DNA of 64,000 bases from an uncultured bacterium (GTDB lineage Bacteria > Verrucomicrobiota > Kiritimatiellia > CAIKKV01), in NCBI GenBank assembly GCA_938038445.1, contig CALHRZ010000025.1, forward strand, positions 38,887 to 102,886, written 5' to 3'. The position numbers were made by a program, and so were the translations under genes. A model generated the notes under the pieces. That model was not told the origin of the DNA and did no database searches. It saw nothing but the letters and a program-made list of their open reading frames with translations. Position 1 is the first letter of the stretch. Each line of letters begins with the position of its first letter. Below are positions 25,209 to 33,142 of this stretch, piece by piece.

Positions 25209-26809
25209 ACCGAAATATGTCACGAATCGTAGCGGGAGGTGCGGCCATCATCAGTGCCTTTGCCCTTGCGGGCAAGGCGTTGGGGTTCGTCCAGAAGTTG
25301 GTGATGGCGTATTTTTTCGGGACGAGCGGGATGGCCGATGCTTTTGCCTTGGCTTACAACAGTTTGATCATGGTGATTGGGCAGTTTCCCCCGCAACTTT
25401 TAGCGCCGTTTCTTCCGGTGTACATCAGCGTGCGACAAAGCCGGGGAGACGTTGCGGCCCGCCGGTTGGCGGGGGCGGTAGGGGTCCTTCTGGCGTTGGT
25501 TCTGAGCGGGACGGTTTTTGCCGGCCTTTTGATGGCGCCGCGTTTGATTGGTTGGATATCGCAATTCCAGTCCGGGGAAACGTCTCAAATGGCGGTTCGT
25601 TTGACTCGGCTTATGATGCCGGCGGTTTTTTTCATGGGGTTAATGGCTTATGGCACTCTGCTGTGTCATGCCGAGAAGCGGTTTGCACGGCCGGCTTTTG
25701 CCGAAACGATTCAAAAATTAACTCTGATCGTCGGGCTGCTTCTGCTGGGCCGGTGGTTGGGGATACAAGCACTTGGGGTCGGGGTGGTCATGGGCGCAGT
25801 CGCCGGCTTTGGGGTGATTGTCTTCGGTTTGCGGGGGCGGGTCGTTGTGCCGCGGGAAATTGGGCAGATTTTGCGAGATCCTGATCTCTTACGGTGGCTT
25901 ACGCTGACGGGACCCCTGTTGGCGGGGGTTGTTGTGGCACAGATTCGGACTGTGTTAGACAATCGGTTTGCCTCCGCCATGGCGACCGGCAGCGTGGCGG
26001 GATTGCAGTATGCGCGAGGGCTTTCCGACACGCTGGTGCTTCTGGTTCCGTCAGCCGTCGGCGTTGCGATTTATCCGGTCTTTTCGGAAATGACGGATCC
26101 CGCCCAGCGGGCGGCACTGGGTGGGACCGTTTTTCGCGTGTTTCGCGCGATGATGTTTTTGCTGTTACCGGTGAGTCTGCTCCTCATTGTGCTGCGTGAG
26201 CCGATCATCCAGCTTCTGTTTCAGCGGGGTAAATTCGGGTCGGAATCCGTGGCGCTTACTGCGTGGCCTCTGGTGTTTTATGGAGCCGGTCTTCCGATTT
26301 TCGCCGTTGAAATCCTGTTGATGCGGTTGTATTACGCGTTGAAGAACACGTGGTTTCCGACTTTGGTGGGTGCCGTTTGCGTGGGGCTGCATGTATGGGT
26401 CATCATGATCTTCCGCGAGGAACTTCAGCATGGCAGCATGGCACTCGCAGCGCTTGTTTCAAAAGGGGTGAAGGTGGCCGTGCTTTGGGGTTGTCTCGGG
26501 TATTACCTTCACTCCCTGGAGGGGCGGCAAACCGTTCGGTTTGTCATCCAAAGCGCGGTAGCCTTGATGGGAATGGGCCTCGCCGTGTGGGGGGTGCGGA
26601 TTCTGCTGGAGGGGCTCGGCAGCGGGTTAAGGAACGGGGGGACAGGGGTTCTCCGTTTGGTCTGGCTGGTGGGGGAGGTAATGGTCTCTGGGGGCATAGG
26701 AATTGCGGTCTATTTGGTCCTTGGTTGGGCGGTTCGCGTGAAGGAACTATCGGCCGTGGCGGAATGGATCCCTTGGCGCAGGCGTTTTCGGCAGAAGGAG
26801 GCTGCATGA
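25205..26809 (+). CDS. MurJ/MviN-family lipid-linked oligosaccharide flippase
   Basis: The 534-residue integral membrane protein has about 13-14 hydrophobic segments and MurJ/MviN signatures: 'GKALGFVQKLVMAYFFGTSG', 'ADAFALAYN', 'FPPQLLAPFLPVY' and 'FQRGKFG' (the conserved R/G loop). MurJ flips lipid II across the inner membrane. In this cluster, between glycosyltransferases, it more likely exports an undecaprenyl-linked oligosaccharide made by them, though a housekeeping lipid II role cannot be excluded without knowing whether another copy exists. The GTG start (25205) overlaps the preceding stop as GTGA, and the next gene begins with ATGA, so the whole cluster is translationally coupled. 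Confidence 0.88.
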   Translation: MNRNMSRIVAGGAAIISAFALAGKALGFVQKLVMAYFFGTSGMADAFALAYNSLIMVIGQFPPQLLAPFLPVYISVRQSRGDVAARRLAGAVGVLLALVLSGTVFAGLLMAPRLIGWISQFQSGETSQMAVRLTRLMMPAVFFMGLMAYGTLLCHAEKRFARPAFAETIQKLTLIVGLLLLGRWLGIQALGVGVVMGAVAGFGVIVFGLRGRVVVPREIGQILRDPDLLRWLTLTGPLLAGVVVAQIRTVLDNRFASAMATGSVAGLQYARGLSDTLVLLVPSAVGVAIYPVFSEMTDPAQRAALGGTVFRVFRAMMFLLLPVSLLLIVLREPIIQLLFQRGKFGSESVALTAWPLVFYGAGLPIFAVEILLMRLYYALKNTWFPTLVGAVCVGLHVWVIMIFREELQHGSMALAALVSKGVKVAVLWGCLGYYLHSLEGRQTVRFVIQSAVALMGMGLAVWGVRILLEGLGSGLRNGGTGVLRLVWLVGEVMVSGGIGIAVYLVLGWAVRVKELSAVAEWIPWRRRFRQKEAA

Positions 26810-27993
26810 ATCCCCGGCGCGTGGCGTTGATTACCGAGGCCACAGCCGGCGGGGTTCGCCGCCATTTGGCAACGTTGGCGCTGGGGTTGAAGGAATGCGG
26901 CATGGAGGTGACGGTTTTCGCGGCGCTTCGACGCGACCTGGCCTTTGGGGACGATATCCGCCGGTTTCGCCAAAGCGGGATTCCTGTGACGGTCGTTCCC
27001 ATGGTTCGTGCTCTTTCCCCCGTGGGCGATAGTGTCGCGCTATTGGCTTTACTTCGACGGATTCGGCCGGGGATGTTTGATGTGGTTCACACCCACAGTT
27101 CGAAAGCCGGTTTTTTGGGTCGGCTGGTGGGGCGGCTTCGCGGCGTGCCGGTGGTGGTTCATTCTCCCCATCTTTTTGCCTTTTCCTATGAACGCCATTC
27201 GCTTCGGCGTGCTCTTTATCGCCGGCTTGAACGGATTGCGGCGCCATGGACAACCCGATACCTTTGCGTCTGTGAACAAGAAAAAACGCATGGAATCGAG
27301 GCGGAACTGGGTGGGCCCGATCATTTTTGTGTGATTCCGAACGGCATTCCCGATTCATATTTTGAAATTTCCTCGGACCGCCGGGAGGAAGGACGAGTCC
27401 GACTTGGCGCACCCCCTCCGACATTTCTTGTGGGAACCGCCGGCCGTTTAACGGAACAGAAAGGGCATCGGATTCTCCTTGAAGCGGCGGCGCGCGCGAC
27501 GGCTGAGGTTCCGCAGTTGCGACTCGTCATCGCCGGTGAAGGGCCCCTTCGGAACTCTCTCGAACGGGAGATTTGCCAACGGGGTCTTGCATCGGTATGT
27601 GCGCTGATCGGGCGGGTGGAACGGTGGGAGCGGTGGGTGCCGGCTCTGGACGTTTTCGTATTGCCTTCGCTGTGGGAGGGATTGCCGTATGCTTTACTGG
27701 AGGCGATGGCAGCGGGGCTTCCCGTTGTGGCAACCCGAACGGGAGGGATTGAGGATGTGCTGGAGGGCGGGAAGGCGGGATGGGTCGTGCCGCCGGGCAA
27801 TGCGGGCGCGCTTGCGGATGCGTTGGTGAAGTTGGCGCGGGATGAAGCCCTTCGCAAAACCCTAGGACAATCGGCTCGGCGAAGAGCCTGGGATTGCTAT
27901 CGTGCACGGACGATGGTTGCTCGACATGTCGCGTGTTATGAACGCTTGCTGTTGTTCAAGGGGATGCGGCCGTCAGTTGGAAGGCAACGGTGA
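26806..27993 (+). CDS. GT4 glycosyltransferase
   Basis: The 395-residue GT-B enzyme has an N-terminal acceptor domain ('MNPRRVALITEATAGGVRRH', 'VHTHSSKAGFLGRLVGR', 'PHLFAFSY') and a C-terminal donor domain with 'GTAGRLTEQKGHRILLEA', 'VIAGEGPLR' and 'LWEGLPYALLEAMAAGLPVV', the GT4 E-x7-E motif. The start ATG overlaps the flippase stop (ATGA). It is the last gene of the ACP-hydrolase-glycosyltransferase-flippase cluster, and its 3' end overlaps the convergent tonB-like gene by 38 bases. 'HTHSSKAG' is common in undecaprenyl-dependent polysaccharide glycosyltransferases. Sugar specificity cannot be told. Confidence 0.9.
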   Translation: MNPRRVALITEATAGGVRRHLATLALGLKECGMEVTVFAALRRDLAFGDDIRRFRQSGIPVTVVPMVRALSPVGDSVALLALLRRIRPGMFDVVHTHSSKAGFLGRLVGRLRGVPVVVHSPHLFAFSYERHSLRRALYRRLERIAAPWTTRYLCVCEQEKTHGIEAELGGPDHFCVIPNGIPDSYFEISSDRREEGRVRLGAPPPTFLVGTAGRLTEQKGHRILLEAAARATAEVPQLRLVIAGEGPLRNSLEREICQRGLASVCALIGRVERWERWVPALDVFVLPSLWEGLPYALLEAMAAGLPVVATRTGGIEDVLEGGKAGWVVPPGNAGALADALVKLARDEALRKTLGQSARRRAWDCYRARTMVARHVACYERLLLFKGMRPSVGRQR

Positions 27994-28726
27994 CAGAGCG
28001 ACGGCGGGCCAAAAAGGCGGGGGGCAGTCCATCGATGCGGACGACGGATTGAACAGCTTCCATCACGGAGCGGTCCATTTCTGCGTGTCCCGAGGGGCGG
28101 AGCATGCGTCGGGCGAGGATTTCGCCAGCTGTCGAGAAGGTGAGTTCGACTTCCACTTTGAGCTGGGGGGGTGCGGAGGCGGGTTGCTGCCACGCGCGGT
28201 AGAGTGTGCGGCGGATGATTTCGAAATAAAGGTCATCCCCGGAGGGGATAACGGTTCGGTTCCCCGGCGTTGCGCCGAGGTCTAGGAGGCGGCGGATCTC
28301 TTCCGGCGTCAGTGGAGGAGCGGTTGGGGAAGGAGGAGAGGGGGGCGCCTCGAGCCGGCGCCCTTTTTGGAAGGGTTGTTTGGGGGTTTTGGGATAGGGG
28401 GGGGGTGGCGTTGGGGGTTTGGATTCATGCGGCTTAGGGGGGTCGGGTTTTTTCTCGGTTGGTTTGGGAGATTCCGGTTTTTTCTCGGGCAAGACGATAT
28501 CCCGTGGGGAAGGGGGTGGCGGTGGGGTGGGAGGAGGCAGCTTGGGGGGAGCGGAAGAGGAAGAAGCTTCGGGGATGGCAACCATGAATTCGATTGGGAT
28601 AAGGGGGGGTGGACGGCGCGCGGTACAGCCCCGGTAACCCGCCAGCAAAAGGAAGACGATCAGAAGAACATGGCCGAGCGAGACGATCCCAACGGTGAGC
28701 CAGAAGGAGGGACCGTGGGGTTTCAT
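27956..28726 (-). CDS. TonB-like energy transducer
   Basis: The 256-residue protein has an N-terminal membrane anchor (about 10-30, 'FWLTVGIVSLGHVLLIVFLL'). A Pro/Lys-rich spacer (about 55-135, repeats such as 'PPKPHESKPPTPPPP') crosses the periplasm, and the C-terminal domain (about 165-250) has 'LYRAWQQPASAPPQLKVEVE' and 'VVRIDGLPP', as in TonB/TolA C-termini. It couples the proton-motive force from ExbB-ExbD to outer-membrane receptors. The ATG overlaps the exbD stop as ATGA. A TolA role is possible, since ExbBD/TolQR are hard to tell apart, but no TolB or Pal is nearby. Tail-to-tail overlap with the glycosyltransferase is 38 bases. Confidence 0.82.
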   Translation of the reverse strand: MKPHGPSFWLTVGIVSLGHVLLIVFLLLAGYRGCTARRPPPLIPIEFMVAIPEASSSSAPPKLPPPTPPPPPSPRDIVLPEKKPESPKPTEKKPDPPKPHESKPPTPPPPYPKTPKQPFQKGRRLEAPPSPPSPTAPPLTPEEIRRLLDLGATPGNRTVIPSGDDLYFEIIRRTLYRAWQQPASAPPQLKVEVELTFSTAGEILARRMLRPSGHAEMDRSVMEAVQSVVRIDGLPPAFLARRRSVTVAFQLTAASP

Positions 28727-29142
28727 GGCATTGATTTTTCCATGCCGCGAGTGACGAGCGCAAGACGGGTGACGCGGCAGGCATGGAGTTTTTCAAGTAA
28801 CTGGATAACTTTTCCGTAGCCCAGGGACTCATCGGCTCGGACCAGGACAGTCAGGTCGGGATTATGGCGCTGAAGATCGGCCAGGGTTTCGTCGAGGTCT
28901 TGCAGGGCAAGTGGCGTGCGGTCGAGAAAGAGCCGGCCGGAGGCGTTGAGGGTCAGCGTGACGGTTTGGGTTTGAGGTAATTCGCGCGCCCGGGCGCGCG
29001 GCAGATGGACGGGCAGTCCTTGTTCCACGAGCGGGAAGGTGATGATGAAGGTGATCAGCAAAAGGAAGGTGAGGTCCATCAGGGGCGTCATGTTGATATC
29101 GCTGATCTGGGCGAGGGTGCGGGTGGCGGCTTTTCGAGGCAT
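28723..29142 (-). CDS. exbD: ExbD/TolR-family biopolymer transport protein
   Basis: The 139-residue protein has a single N-terminal transmembrane segment. 'ISDINMTPLMDLTFLLLITFI' contains the conserved Asp (MDLTF) that carries protons in ExbD/TolR. A periplasmic domain follows, with 'LTLNASGRLFLDRTPL' and 'LVRADESLGYGKVIQLLEKL'. It lies three bases after the exbB stop and overlaps tonB by four bases. It works with ExbB as the proton-driven stator that energises TonB. Confidence 0.9.
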   Translation of the reverse strand: MPRKAATRTLAQISDINMTPLMDLTFLLLITFIITFPLVEQGLPVHLPRARARELPQTQTVTLTLNASGRLFLDRTPLALQDLDETLADLQRHNPDLTVLVRADESLGYGKVIQLLEKLHACRVTRLALVTRGMEKSMP

Positions 29143-29145
29143 GGG

Positions 29146-29886
29146 TCAAACCGATCGATCGGAGCAGACGGACTGGAGGTCGGCCACTAATTCGTCGGCG
29201 AAGTTATCCATCTCGACGCACATGCGTTTGATGTCGGCCACGAGGAGGTTATAGCCGATGGCGGAAGGAAGCGCCACGAGAAGGCCGACGACGGTGGTAA
29301 GGAGGGCGCCTGCGATCCCTGGGGCAACGGCTCCGAGAAGAGCGCCGCCGAGGTTGGTGGTCATGCGGGTAAAGGCGACGAGAACACCCCATACCGTGCC
29401 CAGGAGTCCGAGAAAGGGGGCGGCCGTAACGGAGATGGCCAGCAGGGGCATTTTCGATTCCAAGAACAGCGCCTGTTCAGATGCGGTTCGGTCCACGGCG
29501 CGGCGGATGATATCGAGTTGGGCGGTACTGACTCGTAGGGATTCGACTGGGAGAGCGAGTTCGGAACGGGAGTTGGAAAGGGCAGCGGCTTCGCGGCCGG
29601 CTGCGCGGTAGATCGCGGCCAGAGGGCAGGGAGGGAGGCTCCGATTGGAGGCGAGCAATTCGAAAGGGTGGGTTTGGCGCGCATAGCGGTCATGGAAAAT
29701 GCGGCTGAAGCGCAGGACGGTTTTGAGTTCGAGCCATTTAGAGGCCATGATGGACCACGCCAGGATGGACATGACGAGGAGGATGAAAACGATCCCTTTT
29801 CCGATGGGATCGGATTCTCGGAAGGCCATGGTGAGGGTATCCAAGCTTCCGGTGGAGACGAGGGCGTGAAGCGTGGCGGGATTCAT
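29146..29886 (-). CDS. exbB: ExbB/TolQ/MotA-family proton channel protein
   Basis: The 246-residue protein has three transmembrane segments: about 30-50 ('GIVFILLVMSILAWSIMASK'), about 150-175 and about 185-205, with the family signature 'LLGTVWGVLVAFTRM' and 'APGIAGALLTTVVGLLVALP'. ATG 29886 gives the expected family length; longer upstream reading frame would run into thrS on the other strand. It is the first gene of the exbB-exbD-tonB operon. It forms the pentameric channel that drives TonB-dependent uptake, presumably of glycans or cobalamin in this organism. Confidence 0.9.
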   Translation of the reverse strand: MNPATLHALVSTGSLDTLTMAFRESDPIGKGIVFILLVMSILAWSIMASKWLELKTVLRFSRIFHDRYARQTHPFELLASNRSLPPCPLAAIYRAAGREAAALSNSRSELALPVESLRVSTAQLDIIRRAVDRTASEQALFLESKMPLLAISVTAAPFLGLLGTVWGVLVAFTRMTTNLGGALLGAVAPGIAGALLTTVVGLLVALPSAIGYNLLVADIKRMCVEMDNFADELVADLQSVCSDRSV

Positions 29887-29972
29887 AGGGGGATTATGCC
29901 GACCGGCGAGGGTGGCGTCAATGCTTCCGGCTATCGAGGTGGGGGCCAGGGCATCGAAATGCTTTTGATCGC

Positions 29973-30001
29973 TTGACAGAAACCGGACGCCATGCCATTC
30001 T
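29973..30001 (+). promoter_or_regulatory. Putative thrS promoter
   Basis: A perfect TTGACA (29973-29978) is followed after 17 bases by CATTCT with an extended -10 TGc (29993-29995). The -10 itself is poor (3 of 6). The position, 57 bases before the thrS start and in the divergent gap with exbB, supports it. Confidence 0.35.
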
Positions 30002-30057
30002 TTCCGCGTGATGAGAACCGCATCGATGGGTTGGCGTAAACGGCGAGAGGTGGGTGT

Positions 30058-31836
30058 TTGCCGCTGCAAGGGAGTGATCGGCTCTTGGAACAGGATCTGA
30101 CCGCGTTGCGCCATAGCGCCGCCCACGTGTTGGCCGCTGCTTTGTGTCGGCTTTTTCCCGGGATCCAGTTGGACATCGGGCCGGCGACCGAAACGGGTTT
30201 TTACTACGACGTGGATTATTCGCGCAAACTTACGCCGGATGATTTTCCGGCGATCCAAGCGGAGATGGAGCGGATTGTCGCGGCAGATTACCCCTTTGAG
30301 CGGGTGGAGGTATCTCGCGGGGAAGCGGAACGGCTTCTGCGGGAGTCGGGTCAAACCCGTTTCAAATTGGAGCGGCTGGCCGACATTCCGGAAGGGGAGC
30401 CGATCATCTTCTATCGTTGCGGGGATTTTATTGATCTTTGCCGCGGTCCCCATCTTCGGCGTACTGGCGATGTGAAGGCATTTCAGTTGACGAGCGTGGC
30501 CGGTTCGTATTATCGGGGGGACGAACGGAACGTGATGCTTCAACGCATTTATGGTGTTGCACGGGAATCTCGCGAAGCGTTGGAATCTTGGCTCCGTCAG
30601 CTCGAAGAAGCGCAGAAGCGAGATCACCGCAAGCTGGGGCGGGAACTGGATCTCTTTAGTGTGCAGGAGGCGGTTGGTCCTGGCCTGATTCACTGGCATC
30701 CCAAAGGGGCACGGATTCGTGCGGTGATTGAAGCATTCTGGCGCGAGGCGCATTTTCGTGGGGGATATGACCTTCTGTACACCCCCCATATTGGGCAGGC
30801 GGGTCTATGGCAGACCTCTGGCCATCTGGATTTTTATCGGGAAAACATGTATGCGCCGATGACGATTGACGAGACGGCGTACTACGTCAAACCCATGAAC
30901 TGTCCTTTCCACGTCCAGATTTATAAAAGCAAAAAGCGTTCATACCGGGATCTGCCGTTGCGATGGGCGGAGCTCGGCACGGTCTATCGGTATGAGGACA
31001 GCGGGGTTGTGCACGGTCTGTTACGGGTGAGAGGGTTTACGCAGGACGATGCGCACATCTTTTGTACGCCCGAACAGATTGAGGAGGAGGCCGCGCGGAC
31101 CGTTCGGTTTGCCCTGAACATTTGGAGGACATTTGGGTTTGACGAGGTGACGGCCTATTTGTCCACGCGGCCTGCGAAAGCGGTGGGGGAACCGGCGCGA
31201 TGGGAACAGGCAACGGCTTCGCTGGAGTCGGCCCTTTGTCGGGAAGGGTTGCCGTATCGACGGGACGAAGGAGGCGGTGCGTTTTACGGTCCGAAGATTG
31301 ACCTCAAGGTTCGCGATGCGATCGGCCGGGAGTGGCAGACGACGACGGTGCAGTTCGATTTCAATCTTCCGGAGCGGTTTGATCTTGTTTTTACAGGGGC
31401 GGATGGACGGGAGCACCGGCCTTACATGGTTCATCGCGCCCTGCTGGGCAGTCTGGAGCGTTTTTTTGGCATCCTGATCGAGCATTATGCAGGCGCATTT
31501 CCGCTTTGGCTCGCGCCTGAGCAGGTTCGGGTTCTTCCGGTTTCGGAGAAGCAGAGCGGAGTTGCAGCGGATTTGGAACGTCGGCTGCGTGAGGCGGGCA
31601 TTCGGACCCGGCTGGATGCTTCGGCAGAGAAGATCGGAGCCCGGATTCGCGACGCGCAACTGGAGAAGATTCCCTATATGGCGGTCGTGGGCGCTCGCGA
31701 GGCATTGCAGGGAACGGTGGCGGTGCGCTGCCGGACGCGTGGCGATTTGGGGCCGATGTCCACTGAACAATTTCTTGCGATGCTTCAGGAGGAAGCAGAG
31801 AGTCGGAGCGCGGTTCCCCGCGTGGCAAAGCGTTGA
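30058..31836 (+). CDS. thrS: Threonine--tRNA ligase lacking the N-terminal TGS domain
   Basis: The 592-residue class II synthetase charges tRNA-Thr. The editing (SAD) domain is complete: 'RHSAAHVLAAAL' (HxxxH) and 'DLCRGPHLRRTGD' (C-x3-H). Catalytic motifs include 'VKPMNCPFHVQIY' with the zinc Cys, 'LRWAELGTVYRYEDSGV' (motif 2) and 'VHRALLGSLERFFGILIEHY' (motif 3), followed by the anticodon-binding domain. The usual ThrRS is about 640 residues with a TGS domain; here only about 18 residues precede the editing domain. An in-frame TAA at 30037 blocks any longer protein, so TTG 30058, after GAGAGGTGG, is the best start. It is first in the thrS-infC-rpmI-rplT-pheST run. Confidence 0.93.
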   Translation: MPLQGSDRLLEQDLTALRHSAAHVLAAALCRLFPGIQLDIGPATETGFYYDVDYSRKLTPDDFPAIQAEMERIVAADYPFERVEVSRGEAERLLRESGQTRFKLERLADIPEGEPIIFYRCGDFIDLCRGPHLRRTGDVKAFQLTSVAGSYYRGDERNVMLQRIYGVARESREALESWLRQLEEAQKRDHRKLGRELDLFSVQEAVGPGLIHWHPKGARIRAVIEAFWREAHFRGGYDLLYTPHIGQAGLWQTSGHLDFYRENMYAPMTIDETAYYVKPMNCPFHVQIYKSKKRSYRDLPLRWAELGTVYRYEDSGVVHGLLRVRGFTQDDAHIFCTPEQIEEEAARTVRFALNIWRTFGFDEVTAYLSTRPAKAVGEPARWEQATASLESALCREGLPYRRDEGGGAFYGPKIDLKVRDAIGREWQTTTVQFDFNLPERFDLVFTGADGREHRPYMVHRALLGSLERFFGILIEHYAGAFPLWLAPEQVRVLPVSEKQSGVAADLERRLREAGIRTRLDASAEKIGARIRDAQLEKIPYMAVVGAREALQGTVAVRCRTRGDLGPMSTEQFLAMLQEEAESRSAVPRVAKR

Positions 31837-31877
31837 AGGAGCCCGCGATGAGCGGGTTTGAACGAAAGGAGGAAACT

Positions 31878-32396
31878 ATTCGTCTCCAAACGATCCGCAC
31901 GAACGACAAAATTCGGGTCCCTGTCGTTCGATGCATAGGCGCGGACGGGACCATGATCGGAGTTATCCCCACGGTCCAGGCTCGCCAGTTAGCCGAACGG
32001 CAAGGGCTTGACTTGGTGGAAATCTCGCCGAACGTCAATCCGCCTGTCTGCAAGATTATGGATTATGGCAAGTACCTGTTCGAGCAGAAGCGGAAGGAGA
32101 AAGAGGCGCGGAGGCATCAGTCTTCGCAGGTTCTCAAGGAAATCAAGTTTCACGTCAATGTGGCGGATCATGATTTTCAGACCAAGATCAACCACATGAA
32201 GGGGTTTTTTGAGCGGGGGAACAAAGTCAAGGTTTCCCTCTTTTTCCGCGGTCGGGAAAACGCGCACAAGGAACTGGGGTTGGAACTGATGGATCGGGTG
32301 GTGAAGTCCTGCGAAGAGGTGGCGGTGGTTGAGCAGCCCGCCAAACTGATGGGCAATCAGGTGATTATGATTATGGGCGCCAAACCGAAGCGCTGA
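31878..32396 (+). CDS. infC: Translation initiation factor IF-3 (probable ATT start)
   Basis: This is a 172-residue IF-3 from the ATT at 31878. It prevents premature subunit joining and checks initiator tRNA and start codon. Family motifs are 'TNDKIRVPVVRCIG', 'LVEISPNVNPPVCKIMDYGK' and 'LKEIKFHVNVADHDFQTK'. The ATT has an ideal AAAGGAGG (31865-31872) five bases upstream and gives the usual length; infC of E. coli also starts with AUU for autoregulation. An in-frame ATG at 31848, with AAGGAG before it, would add 10 residues ('MSGFERKEET') and is the alternative. The gene follows thrS closely, as in many bacteria. Confidence 0.93.
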   Translation: MRLQTIRTNDKIRVPVVRCIGADGTMIGVIPTVQARQLAERQGLDLVEISPNVNPPVCKIMDYGKYLFEQKRKEKEARRHQSSQVLKEIKFHVNVADHDFQTKINHMKGFFERGNKVKVSLFFRGRENAHKELGLELMDRVVKSCEEVAVVEQPAKLMGNQVIMIMGAKPKR

Positions 32397-32418
32397 GGAA
32401 ATATACTCTAAAAAACGC

Positions 32419-32447
32419 TGGACAATTTGGGGTGTTTGCTTTATAGT
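32419..32447 (+). promoter_or_regulatory. Promoter for rpmI-rplT
   Basis: TGGACA (32419-32424), a 17-base spacer and TATAGT (32442-32447) lie in the 82-base gap between infC and rpmI. Both boxes match the sigma70 consensus in 5 of 6 positions. This would let the two ribosomal proteins be transcribed apart from thrS-infC. Confidence 0.55.
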
Positions 32448-32478
32448 CATCCGTTCTTTTTTCATTCAGGGGAGACCC

Positions 32479-32673
32479 ATGTCAAAGAAAAAGACCAAAA
32501 AGTCGGCGGCCAAGCGGTTTAAGATCACCGCAGGGGGGAAAGTTCTGTTTAATCGGCCGTGCAAAAGCCATCTTATGACTGGCAAGTCGAGCAAACGCCG
32601 GCGGAAACTTGCAAAGGCGGCTGTTTTGAGCGAGTCCTTTGGCCGGAACGTCCGGTCCATGCTGGAAACCTGA
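32479..32673 (+). CDS. rpmI: 50S ribosomal protein L35
   Basis: The 64-residue, highly basic protein begins 'MSKKKTKKSAAKRFKITAGG' and has the L35 'SHLMTGKSSKRRRKL' core. ATG 32479 follows GGGGAG at 32469-32474. It is part of the conserved infC-rpmI-rplT order, whose product L20 represses the operon in E. coli and B. subtilis by binding the leader. Confidence 0.96.
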   Translation: MSKKKTKKSAAKRFKITAGGKVLFNRPCKSHLMTGKSSKRRRKLAKAAVLSESFGRNVRSMLET

Positions 32674-32695
32674 ACCTACCTGCGAGGAACTGATT

Positions 32696-33052
32696 ATGGC
32701 CAGAGCCACCAACGCGCCGGCGTCGCGAAAGCGCCGGAAGCGCATTTTAAAGCGTGCTGCCGGTTTTCGGGGCAATCGGAGCAAACTGTTTCGCCAGGCC
32801 ACCGAAGCGGTGGATCGTGCCCTACGGTTGGCCACCGAGCATCGGCGTGCCCGGAAAAGGGAATTTCGGGCCTTATGGATCGTCCGCCTTTCTGCTGCTT
32901 GTCGGGCGGCCGGGCTTTCTTACAACCGCCTGATTAGCGGCCTTCGGAAAGCGGGGGTTGCTTTGAATCGAAAGATGTTGTCCGAAATTGCCATCCGCGA
33001 TCCGGAAGGCTTTCAGCAGATTGTCGCGCAGGTCCGGGGTTCGGCCGGCTGA
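32696..33052 (+). CDS. rplT: 50S ribosomal protein L20
   Basis: The 118-residue protein has the L20 hallmarks 'RKRRKRILKRAAGFRGNRSK', 'ALWIVRLSAACRAAGLSYN' and 'LNRKMLSEIAIRDPEGFQ'. It binds 23S rRNA early in 50S assembly and is often the translational repressor of its own operon. ATG 32696, with GAGGAA upstream, is preferred; an upstream in-frame extension would overlap rpmI. The gene lies 22 bases after rpmI. Confidence 0.96.
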   Translation: MARATNAPASRKRRKRILKRAAGFRGNRSKLFRQATEAVDRALRLATEHRRARKREFRALWIVRLSAACRAAGLSYNRLISGLRKAGVALNRKMLSEIAIRDPEGFQQIVAQVRGSAG

Positions 33053-33094
33053 GTCCGAATTTTTCCCGCATTTTTTCCTGCGCGGATATTCCTG

Positions 33095-33119
33095 GCGGCC
33101 AACCGGAGCGGTTGGCCGC
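33095..33119 (+). terminator. Perfect 11-bp hairpin between rplT and pheS
   Basis: GCGGCCAACCG (33095-33105) and CGGTTGGCCGC (33109-33119) pair perfectly around the loop GAG. No T-run follows (GTGTGTTTC), so it is not a textbook intrinsic terminator; it may stabilise the rplT mRNA end, pause RNA polymerase or control pheS, whose start is 24 bases on. Confidence 0.5.
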
Positions 33120-33142
33120 GTGTGTTTCAACCAGGAGCGAGC

